From Littorina saxatilis (Eukaryota > Mollusca > Gastropoda > Littorinimorpha > Littorinidae): DNA of 64,000 bases. Shown here piece after piece: positions 35,701-47,700 of this stretch (position 1 is the stretch's first letter; each line of letters opens with the position of its first letter). Location of the stretch: assembly GCF_037325665.1 (NCBI RefSeq), contig NC_090250.1, forward strand, positions 1,458,957 through 1,522,956, in the 5' to 3' direction. A program made the position numbers and the translations under genes. The notes beneath the pieces were generated by a model that saw only the letters and a program-made list of their open reading frames with translations, did no database searches and was not told the origin of the DNA.

Positions 35701-38700
35701 TAAATGCTCATCCAGACTTTTTGTTGTCAAATAGACACAGCATACCTGGTACTCAATGTCTCTTTCTCTGACGATGAAACATGCACAGTCAGCGTTATTC
35801 ATTCTGTTGTCCAGAATAGCTAAATAAGTTGAAGGTTAGGGACAAGAAAAAACAACAATCAACCTGTAATCACAGGTAACATCATTGTAACAGAGTCGTT
35901 AGCGCTTTGCCCTTCTTGTTTTCTTGTTGAATAGACGATTTTCGAAAATAACTCTGTCAGGATTATCAGCAGTCTGGAGGACTAGGAGCCCCTGAAACTG
36001 CAGACAAGTTTTTTGTCATTTTCGTCCTGATAGCAGGATAAAGCTTGTCGGAGGCGTACAGAGTGCTCCGGATGTTGTGAAAAACCTGTCTGCAGTTTCA
36101 GGGGCTCCTACTCCTCCAGACCGCCGAAAATAATAAGTTTTATTTCAAAAAAACATCTATTTACACTGCTTACCTGGTACTCTATGTCTCTTTCTCTGAT
36201 GATGAGCGGCAGACTCTGGGTTTGACTCAGGTCACAGGCGCTGGGGGAGGACGGTAGCTGGGGTGTGTCCACACTCCTAAACACAGACATCCCCACTCCA
36301 GGTGAATCCCCTTTTACAATCAAGCTTATAAAGTCAAACCTGCCCTTGTGACCACCTGTTGATAACAACCACTCCGACCACCTACAAGGATTCCTGGTGA
36401 GGTGTTTTTTGTGTTTTTATTTTTATTTAATTCACCTTGCCAGAGCCTTTACCTGATTAAAATGACCATTTTTGGTTGGTACCTTGGACGGTCGTTATGA
36501 ACAGGTAATATATCATGCAAAGCATACTATTCAGATACACAGACTGAAATGTACAAGCTTTAAGCTAAAAAATTAAAGTTTGTGTCATGATCAGCTTAAC
36601 AAGTTCTTTTCCATTTCTAGACTGAAGCAGTTTTACAAAATGATTTGGCTTTAAACAGCATTAAATTCATTGCTTTCACAAAACAAAGCTTGGAAACGGC
36701 ATCCAAATGGGGTGTATCCCAAAGAAGAATGTCTACATGATCAAAAATTCAACTTCAACTCTCTCCTCATGCAAATAGATAAAATAATGCTTTTTTGTTC
36801 TTGTAAAAATCAAAGAAGTGAGTCTGGCGAAAAAGAAAAAGATGCATAAGACTAAATCTTTGAATTTATTCAGGTTATTATGTGAAACGAAAGGTCTTAC
36901 TTACTCATCTTCAAGAAGTGGGTAATAGGCAGTTTCCTCAATGTCTTGCAGCCTCTGCAAGACAAAATCGAAAATTTTATTGTAAATTTTCATTTAATAA
37001 ATATACCTACCCGAATCACATGTAGCATTAACGCCCCGGAGATGCTAGGTTCTGTACAGGCTAACCGTCTAAGGGAAGCAACCCCAACCACAAAAGTGTA
37101 AACGTAGCCATGGTAATGCCCATACACCCGGGGAGTTACCTCCCCTCGTGCATGCCACGTCACTACTGCTACTGAACACGTGGTTCATATCATTCGACCT
37201 AAAGAATAAATTCTCCAAATCAAAAGCGGGGTTGGCGGGAGGGAATATACTATGTGATTCGGGTAGGTATATTTATTAAATGAAAATTTACAATAAAATT
37301 TTCGATTAAATTACATATTCCTACTCCGAATCACATGTAGCAGATTACAACAACAAGGCGGTGGGAAAGAAAAATCTAACTCACTCAAAAAACCTTGCCA
37401 AAAACCTGGACCGCTGCCAAAGAATCAGGGCGGTCCCAGTGGGAAAGAAAATCTAACCCACTCAAAAGCCCTTGCCAGGGCTGGCCCACTGCCAACAGGC
37501 AGTGAGGGAACCAAGGAAAGTCCTGATTGACAGCCGAGAAGAATCTCAGGCGAAAAGCGAAAGAGACAACCTCAGAGATCCAGAAAGCTGTGCTCAGCAC
37601 TTCTTCCAATCTCCTAGCCGTAAAAAACAGCACAGGAATAGACCCAAGCCTTGGATTAATAACCCTGGCGAGCCAAGGGAAAGACAAGCTTCTCCCCCCC
37701 TTTTATTGGAAGGAAATGCTAATGTCCTGAGAAGATCCGTGCGTAAGGTTGTCCCCTCAACTGAGAAGGACGAACCCCCGCGGTGACCTTAAGACAACCA
37801 TGCCAAAGTCTGCAAACCTTGGGATGTAGTAAAGCCCAAAAGGCTTGTGAGAAAGAAGTCAGCTTAAAATAAGAGTGACCAATCCCCACGAAAGAGCGAG
37901 AGAGAGACATCCAAGCACTAAGTACCAGAGTCCACCTCGAAGAGAAAACTCACAAATAGAAGGTCGCCAGTTATCCCCTACCAGTCCCTGCGAACGCAGG
38001 GAGAGAGGTAGCACCCGACAGCAGCCACTTACGACTGTGCATAAGCTACCGGAAGTGAGGACCCACGGTGGTCAAAAACCGATGTGACTGGCAACCATAA
38101 ACAAAATGGCTAAAAGCCAGAATGTTCCCAAAACAGTCTGCTTGAAGGTAATCGAGAGTGAATCAAAAACCGAAAACAGAAAACCAAGACTGGTAAACGT
38201 AAACCGTGAAGCCAGCCAGCCATAAGACTCCCGAAACCAGAGTTCTCAGGGAAAAAACAGGCAGTTAACTTCCTAGCCAAATCAAGAGCCTACCTGAGTT
38301 TGGCCAGAAACCCAGAGCGCGTCTGTCCCTGTCTGAAGACAGAGTCCAACGCGGAGAAAAACGGACAACCGCCCTAGACAAAGTTGCCTTTTGTAGCCGG
38401 GCGACTGTAAGGAAACCCAACCCAACAGACGTCATCCTGACTCGCCTCATACTAAGATGAGGAAGAAGAGAGGAACGGCCCAAGACTGAAGTCACAGGAA
38501 CCGAACCTTAGCTAAACCTCTGCCCGAAGGAGAAGAGTAGCCAAAACCTGAGAGAGAGGAGGAAAGCCACAAAGAACTACTCCTCAAACATCCATTGTCC
38601 AAGACAATGCCCCCTCAGGAAAACCTGAATGTTACTTCCGAGGCCAACTCAAGTGTACCTTAAGTTTGGACGAAACACCAGAACGCGTCTGATCACTAGA

Positions 38701-41700
38701 GAAAGACAGAGTCCGACTCGATGAAAGACAACAAGGACCAAAGTCCGAACGTTTGTGGCCAAACAGGGGTAACCTGAAGCCAGAGAACCCCACAAGCCAC
38801 AAGAAACGGGAAGGCAACAACCACCATCGCCGCAACGTGGAATGGCTGTTGCCCGGCCAAGGCTGCCTATTGGCTGCCAGCTTAGCTTAACCAGAGGAAT
38901 GAGCATGCTTCTGCTAAGCATGTTTCTGAGTATGCTAGCCCTACCTTCCTTCAACCCTTGTAAAGCAGTCAGAGACCTGGTGATCTCTACTCGACTGAAT
39001 CTCTACTGCAGGCAAAGTTTAAGCGACTCTCTTTGACTGTTCAGGGAACTGAGAATGCGAAAGAAACGAGTCCCTCCGACACCCGCCGTACGAGCGTAGA
39101 GAAGGAAGGGCAGCCTCATCTGCTCCATGCTCACCCTAGCAAGGGCTGGCCAACAGAGTAGAGAAAGGAGGCAAGTTCCAAAGGCTGAATAAGCAAGAAG
39201 GAACAAAAGGTGAAGCCCGTGTAGCCGAAGCCAGCCAAGGCTGAGCATGTTCCGGAACTGAACCATAGTAGAAACAGCGGCAGAACCAAAACACTAGAGA
39301 TACCACCTTCGGGAGGAGATGGCCTAGCCAAAACCTGCAAACCGTGGTACCTACAAAAGGTGACTAAGGAACCGGAAGTAGAAAAACATCCTATCTTCAC
39401 GGCACGGAAGTCCGACATCGACAACAAAGTCAACCAACAAGGAAGCCACCAATGTCGATGCACCCAAGGGAAATCCTGAGCCGAAGCTTGAGCTTCGACG
39501 GAAATCCAGAACGTGTTCGATTGCTGACTAAAGACTGAGAACCAGAATAGCTCAGCTACGAACGCAAACCGAAGTCACAGTTGCTGGTGGTAAACTGATG
39601 AATGAGATGACCGGAAACCGGAAAACCATCCAACCGGAAAAAGACCTGACTTATCCCCCTACTGACGGTCGTGAATAGGGGAAACGTCCAGGGCCACCCG
39701 AACTGAATAGGCAGTAAACGCAACACCCAACAGGTAAAGTGAAGACTGCCCCGGCTGAGGCTAAAAGCCTAAATGCCCGTAGGCCAGCCGCTGTTCCTCA
39801 CCCACCGACCTCCGAAGGAGTGTCAGGAAGAGGAGAAGTGTATCCGAACAGAGCCGGAAATGCAGCAGACAAAACCGCAAAAAACGGAAGCGAAAGTTGC
39901 ATAGAGTAGACTGAGGCCGGAAGCCCAAACGCCCGTAGGCCAGTCCTCTGTCAACTCCAGTCAAAACCGCAACGTGTACTTGAAATGGAGGACTTATGCT
40001 TCCAGTAAAACCGGAAACACCACGCCGACAACGGCTGCCGCACTTGTGAAACACAAATGCCCACGACGGAACAAGAGTGAGACAGAACAGAAGAGGACTG
40101 GGGCCGGAACCCGAACGCCCGTAGGCCAGTCCTCGATCAACCCCAGACAAGCCACTACGTGCGCTTGTGATGGAGAACCTATGCTTCCAGACAGGAAGTG
40201 TAGGAGGCCGAAGCCCCGCCCGGGAAAACCTTCGACGTGACCTCTGCCGCAGCTTAGAGGACAGCGTTAAGCCTTTTTCCCAATAACCAGCACGTGTGGA
40301 ATCGCTGACGACAGACTGAATGTCCGACACAACCGGCGAAAAAACCGAAGTCCACGTACTGGTGGAAGGCCGGTGAAACGGCATAACCGGAAAACCGGAA
40401 ATCCGTCCCCCCCCCGACGTCGTCCTAACTCATGCCTCGACCAGGCTAAGAGAGAGAAGACGGCAAGTCTGCAGCCGCAGGAACCGGAACGGCAGTCGAC
40501 GCGACAACCGAAGGTTGAAACGCTGACTACATCGGCCAGAGCTGAGACAACACCTGCCCGAAGGGCTGGCGTTGCTCCTCAGCTACCGACATCCGGGAGG
40601 AAGTGGAAGCGAAAGGAGCAGTAAATCCGGGCGGAGCCGGAAAGCACCAGACGAGACCGCGAAAAGCGGAAGCGCCGAATGCGAGGACGGAGGACGGAAG
40701 CCCGAATGCCCTAAAGGCAACGTCCGGTCAACCCCGGAAACGACCACAGCGGGTGCGTACGTCAGAGGACCTATGCTTCCAGCGAGTGCCGGAAGCGCAG
40801 CGCCAGAAACGGCTACCGCCATTGCTCCGCCACACAATGGTCTTCGAGGAAGCCAGGGTGTGACTGAACAGAGGACGAATGCCCGGGGGGCAACGTCCGG
40901 TCAACCCCGGAAACGACCACAGCGGGTGCGTACGTCAGAGGACCTATGCTTCCAGCGAGTGCCGGAAGCGCAGCGCCGGAAACGGCTACCGCCACTGCTC
41001 CGCCACACAATGGTCTTCGAGGAAACCAGGGTGCGACTGAACAGAGGACGAATGCCCGGGGGGCAACGTCCGGTCAACCCCGGAAACGACCACAGCGGGT
41101 GCGCACATCGGGGGACCTGGTCAACCCCGGAAACGACCACAGCGGGTGCGTACATCGGGGGACCTATGCTTCCGGCGAGTGCCGGAAGCGCAGCAGTCGG
41201 AAACGGCTAGACAACTCCGGAAACGACCCCAGCGGGTGCGTACGTCGGAGAAGTAGCCGGAACCAACTGCCGCCATTGCTCAGCCACACAATGGACTTCA
41301 GTGAAGCCAGGGTGCGACTGAACAGGGGTTTGCGGGTCGTGAACCCGCCGAAAAGAGCTGTGTCCCAGCAGGGACTGTCCGACGGCCTCACGAGGGCCTG
41401 TGGACCAGCTCGACTTACTTGAATCGCCAACCACAACGGTAGAAGACGAAGAAGCAAAACATCCGCCCTAGACAACGTCTCGGCCGGAAGCGTCAAAGAA
41501 GCCAACAAGGTGACGTCGCCCACAGACAGCGGGACCAACGGAAGACGCAGGCTTGGAACGCGAAAATTTCTTCACAAAGATAACGCAGACACCTGCAACA
41601 CCTGATCTGCTAACGGCAGAGAAGGCGAGGAGAAGAAACAGGACGTACAACAGTATATGACTGCCCCACAAAGTGTTTGTTCGAGGCAGAAAGAGTAACG

Positions 41701-44700
41701 AACAAAACATAACAAACATGTTAAATCCGAAACCACGACAAGTCCTACGGACTGGTAGATACCTGCTAAAGCCTAGCCAAGTAAACCACTGTCAGCGACG
41801 CTGATACACAAAATGGCGGCCAAGCGATAAGTTACTGGACAAAATTTAGAAGTCCAAAACGGACGAAAATTAAGCAATAACAAAAATTCCTGTCAAAGTA
41901 ATGACGAAATATGAAATGGCTTACCAACTAACAAAGCAGAAGGCAAAAACGCAGGTAAAGTAAGGAGAACCTCACCATAACATAGGCCTAGCCACATAAA
42001 TAAGCTGTCAGGAAAGCTGAGCAACCGAAAGTGGCGGCCACAAGATAAGTTACTGAAACGCATTTAGGAGTCCAAACGGACAAAAAGTCAGCAACTATAG
42101 ATAAATTCCTGTCAAACTAAAGACAAGAAGGAACAAGCTTACCAACTAAACAAAGCAGCAAGCAAGTAAGAAGGTAAAATTACGTTTACCTCCAAAATAC
42201 ACCGGCCTAGCCACAAAAAACTGTCAACTCATGCTGACAACAAAAATGGCGGCCAACAGTAGTCACTGAAATATCACAGGTCCAAACACGGACGAAAATC
42301 AGCAACTACAACAAATTTCCTGTCAAAATAATGACCAAAATGGAAAGAGCTCACCAACTACGAAGCAGGAGGCAAGATAGACGGTAACGTGGCCGGTGGG
42401 TGTCAAAACAACACCAAACAGCGCAGCCACAGGGGAGCCCAAAAATACAACAACCTGCTCCCTCGAAAGCTGTAAGGTCGAATGATATGAACCACGTGTT
42501 CAGTAGCAGTAGTGACGTGGCATGCACGAGGGGAGGTAACTCCCCGGGTGTATGGGCATTACCATGGCTACGTTTACACTTTTGTGGTTGGGGTTGCTTC
42601 CCTTAGACGGTTAGCCTGTACAGAACCTAGCATCTCCGGGGCGTTAATGCTACATGTGATTCGGAGTAGGAATATGTAATTTAATACACATTTATAATTA
42701 CAAACTTTCTACAAGAAAATGCAGTGTACAAATGTCCACATTCCCCTCCTCCCCCCCCCCCCCCCCCACCCCCTTGCTCTTATTACTACACCAATATGAA
42801 GTCAACATCAAAATGTAAAACACATTTTCTATCAGGCACAAACTCTTCAAACCAAAAGTTGATATTAGCCAAATATTTCTATGCAACAACGCACTTTTAA
42901 AACCCTGTTCTCTCAGAATTTGTGTTCATAATTAACCTCTGTAAATGTACCCCAATTTTAGAACTCATTCGTTTGTTTGTTTGTTTGTTTATTTGTTGCT
43001 TAACGTCCAGCCGACTACGTAGAGCCATATCAGGACGAGGAAGGGGGGGATGAAGGGGGCCACTTGTCAAGCGATTCCTGTTTACAAATGCACTAACCCA
43101 TTACTTGTGTCCCAGCAGGCTTTAGTAAAACTAAATTAATACCTACTGGAAGATTACCAGTTTCCAGTATGTTAAAATAGGCTTAACCTATCTACTGCTG
43201 GGCTTACATCAGAACACTAACAGATTAAACTATACATGAATCGCGAGACAAGCGGCAAGAGAAGAGATTTTTTGGAAAAAATACAGGTGAATGAGCAAGA
43301 AGGCAGAAAAAAGAAAAGAATTCATGAAGAAAAAGAGAGCATGACAGGAAAGAGGAACCAAAAATCTACCTAACAGCAAACTAGAAAGCTCCTGCGGTTC
43401 CAAAAACAGGAGGGGCCTTTAATTTCATAACCGCAGTGCCCCACTGCGGGAACTCATTCGTTTTGAAAACCTGATTTTCTGAAATCTTTTTTTCAGGTCT
43501 TAAAAGGGGGGGTTCCGTTGTACCTTAAAATTTTAGCTTATCTCCCAAATATGATAGCACTACTGCAGAACAACGCTCACAAGAAATGACACTTTTTGCA
43601 AGAAGACAACAAAAACACTCTCTACAGTCAGAAATGCCAGAAGCCACACATACACTGCGCAGCTGTTCCTGTGACAATACGATGATGGTCCGATCCAACA
43701 ACTCGGCTTGGTCTCGCTCCTGGCCAAAGACATCACCGCCCGGTATGCCACAGCTGTAGGAACATTCATGCCAAAAAGATTAATACCATTGTGAACGGAA
43801 AATCTTGCCAACAAATATTATGTCGTTATGAAAGGAATATTTAGATATTGCCAAAAAGATGAATGTCATTGTGAAAGGAATATTCATGCCATTGTGAGAA
43901 TAGACATCTTCTAGAAATAACTCTGTATGGGTTTTCACATGCTGTGGAAGAGTTCTATTCCTTGAAAGTGAGGCAAAACATTAACAAGCCGAGAGAGTCA
44001 CACTGAACAATAAGCTCTTATGTGCATATCTCAACAAAGTATGTGCTTATCTCAACAAAGTATGTGCATATCTCAACAAAGTACGTGCATATCTCAACAA
44101 AGTACGTGCATATCTCAACAGAATACATGCATATCTCAACAAAGTACGTGCATATCTCAACAAAGTACGTGCATATCTCAGCAAAGTACGTGCATATCTC
44201 AACAATGTGCATATCTCAACAAAGTACGTGCATATCTCAACAATGCATATCTCAACAAAGTACGTGCATATCTCAACAAAGTACGTGCATATCTCAACAA
44301 AGTACGTGCATATCTCAACAAAGTACGTGCATATCTCAACAAAGTACGTGCATATCTCAACAAAGTACGTGCATATCTCAACAAAGTATGTGCATATCTC
44401 AACAAAGTATGTGCATATCTCAACAAAGAATAATGCATCAGATCAAAGCAATGACAAAAGGAATGACGCAGAATAACTTTTCTCATTTTCTGATTATTTT
44501 TCCAACATTTTGTGCAGGTCTGAAAAGATAGGTTCCACTGTACTAAGAATATACGTTAATTGGATCACTGATCCAAACATGGCTTTTGGTCAATTCTTCT
44601 TCTTCTTCTGCGTTCGTGGGCTGAAACTCCCACGTACACTCGTGTTTTTTGCACGAGTGGAATTTTACGTGTATGACCGTTTTTTACCCCGCCATTTAGG

Positions 44701-47700
44701 CAGCCATACGCCGTTTTCGGAGGATGCTTTTGGTCAATCGAGATGGAAGTTTATTCCACGAGCCCGTAGGGCGAGTGGAATAAACTGCCATCTACGGGCT
44801 CGTGGAATAAACTGCCATCGAGATTGATCAAAAAGGCATGTTTGGATCACAGACCCAATTAACATATATATCTCGACATTCACTGGTCTCAGGGTTATTG
44901 TTTTCAAAGAAGAAAGAAACTTGCTTGAACACGGACCACTTCTCCGAGCAAAATCAACAAACCTAATCACTCGCATTCCACCTCAAGGTCTCGGCCAACC
45001 AAGACTATGGCATACTCGTAGCAAAGCCGCCGAATGGTACCGTGAACCAAGAATAGTGATGTAAGAGAATAGAATGTCGTATTTTGATTTGGAACGTGAC
45101 GTGTTTCAGAACTTCTTCTGGACAACTCGGATGGTCTTCTGCGTAGTGGTTGGCACGAGATTCTTTTTCTTCTTCGACAGTTCATCCTCCGATACTGTAG
45201 CAAAACGTTTCATCTTTTTTTCACTTTCGAGTATGCGGACGACTGAACTTGACCGCTAAAAAGTAGTCCTTTCGGAATCATTACGCCGAGTGTGAACATG
45301 AGGTCTGAACATTGTTTTTAGGCAGGATCTAGGTGAAAGCGAGTCTGTTCTTATCTCTGTATACAGTTGAGAGAGAGAGAAATACATGTCGAGACATTAA
45401 GGTTTTTACCATGGCAGGAGGTTAATGGGGGGTCTGGTCTTCACCATGCCAGCTTTCTTCAGCACTGATTCCAGTTCTCCACCTGCCAGCCGCCACAGGT
45501 AGTAAACCTCGTCCATGCTCCTTTGGGACAGGTGGTCGGGGTCGTACTCTGCAAGCACGCACAAATTCCAAAATCACGACACAGTGGTACAGTGGAACCC
45601 CCCTGTTAAGTTTGTTTGTTTGTTTATTTGTTGCTTAACGTCCAGCCGACTACGCAGAGCCATATCAGGACGAGGAAGGGGGGGATGAAGGGGGCCACTT
45701 GTCAAGCGATTCCTGTTTACAAATGCACTAACCCATTACTTGTGTCCCAGCAGGCTTTAGTAAAACTAAATTAATACCTACTGGAAGATTACCAGTTTCC
45801 AGTATGTTAAAATAGGCTTAACCTATCTACTGCTGGACTTACATCAGAACACTAACAGATTAAACTATACATGAATCGCGAGACAAGCGGCAAGAGAAGA
45901 GATTTTTGGAAAAAATACAGGTGAATGAGCAAGAAGGCAGAAAAAAGAAAAGAATTCATGAAGAAAAAGAGAGCATGACAGGAAAGAGGAACCAAAAATC
46001 TACCTAACAGCAAACTAGAAAGCTCCTGCGGTTCCAAAAACAGGAGGGGCCTTTAATTTCATAACCGCAGTGCCCCACTGCGGGACCCCCTGTTAAGACC
46101 CCCCCAATTTAAGACCCTCTTTTCTCACACTTTCTGTTCATAACCTCTGTCAATTTCTTCTTCTGCTTCTTCCGTAGAGGACTGGGTTCTTGCGAACGTC
46201 TCAGAGTCCTGCGACTTTTTTAAGTTACCCCCATTTCAAGTTACCCTCCTTGTTAAGACCCTCTTTTCAGAAATTCAGATGGGGATGGAGCAGTGAGTGC
46301 AGGGACGGGGCGGCGTGAGAGCACACCGGAACAAGGAACAGGTGTAAGGAAAAGAAAAAAAAAAAAAAAAAAAAAAAAAGACCCTCTTTTCTCAGATTTT
46401 AGGTCTTGAAAGGAAGCTCGGGGCGGGGATGTAGCTCAGTTGGTAGCGCGCTGGATTTGTATCCAGTTGGCCGCTGTCAGCGTGAGTTCATCCCCACGTT
46501 CGGCGAGATATTTATTTCTCAGAGTCAACTTTGTGTGCAGACTCTCCTCGGTGTCCGAACACCCCCGTGTGTACACGCAAGCACAAGACCAAGTGCGCAC
46601 GAAAAAGATCCTGTAATCCATGTCAGAGTTCGGTGGGTTATAGAAACACGAAAATACCCAGCATGCTTCCTCCGAAAACGGCGTATGGCTGCCTAAATGG
46701 CGGGGTAAAAAACGGTCATACACGTAAAATTCCACTCGTGCAAAAAACACGAGTGTACGTGGGAGTTTCAGCCCACGAACGCAGAAGAAGAAGAAGAAAG
46801 GAAGCTCCACTGTGCCCATTTTAAGACTCCCCAAAATCTCAGAAAATCAGGTTTTAACGGGAGGGAGTATTAAAATGGAGGTACCTTTACATTGGCTATG
46901 AATAGAAACTCTGAAAAAGCAGGAAGAAGTCTTAAAATGGGCGGTCTTAAAAAGGAGGGTTCTACTGTACAAACTCACATGCCAAAGTAACGCTAGCCAT
47001 GTTCGCTATGTTTTGTTATCGGAATGTGTATTGGTTATCATTTATAGAACGTGTCCATAAGCAGTCCGCTTGTTAACGTTCTTAATGTTGTTATTAATGA
47101 AACGTGTATCAAAGAAAACGAATAAAACTCGCTTAAGGCAGGTCAAATGGAGACAGGGATATTACTCTTCATACACAAAGGGAAGCCACTGAGTTGTGTC
47201 GCCATTTTTTCCTGGCAGGCTGGGAATTCGAACACATCGAACAGGGAACGCAGAAGAAGAAGAAGAAGAAGAAGAACACGTCGAACATTCGAATGACGTA
47301 AATAGAACAAACGTCACATTTTTCAGGCAGCGGAAGTGTGGTGACGCGGCCCAGAACAAATGACGTCAGAAAATGACGACACCGCCAGAAATAAAAACAA
47401 TGCGACACGCCTACCAACCACGAGGTCAAAAACACGTGGGCATCTAATGAAATCGGTACAAAGCCGTTCTCTTTGCCAGTGACATCGTAATAATCACCAA
47501 AGCTAACATTGAAGCTCCGGTAGCAGGTAAGAGAGTGTCTCCCAACCCGTGATGCTCACAGCGTGATTGCATCAGAATACCACATGTTAAAACCGGTGTT
47601 TGAACTAGAATAACAGCCAGTAGTATTAAGAACAAGTGTCTTGTGTATGCAGCCCTCTTTCTACTGTACGCTGGCAGCAGATAATACAATAATTGAAGTC

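Larger units (their letters stand above)
36966..42681. mobile_element. Large inverted-repeat element complex, no transposase recognised
   Basis: Three inverted pairs: 36966-37027 with 37248-37307; 37309-37343 with 42645-42681 (TATTCCTACTCCGAATCACA); and a ~170-bp pair 37026-37200 with 42483-42652 (starting GTAGCATTAACGCCCCGGAG). The interior is GC-rich, T-poor on + (for example 5 T against 18 A in 40081-40140) and full of degenerate repeats. Open frames there show no known domain. Fills most of TBCK intron 13. Confidence 0.7.
45589..46969. mobile_element. P-MITE with several nested insertions
   Basis: TACAGTGGAACCCCCCTG on the left, AAAGGAGGGTTCTACTGTA on the right. Inserts: SINE-C 45611-46085, a short SINE tail near 46153-46220, an A-tailed insert 46269-46377, SINE-A 46420-46796. 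Starts 40 nt from TBCK exon 11. Confidence 0.85.

Noticed and set aside
37472-41422. ORFs up to 212 codons in the large inverted-repeat element
   Set aside because: Long because the strand is poor in T and repeats itself; no domain recognised and frames break between repeat copies. Kept as an element, not as genes.
44018-44531. Long overlapping ORFs of repeated CISQQST/YVHIST
   Set aside because: Produced by the 21-bp satellite; intronic and without splice sites.
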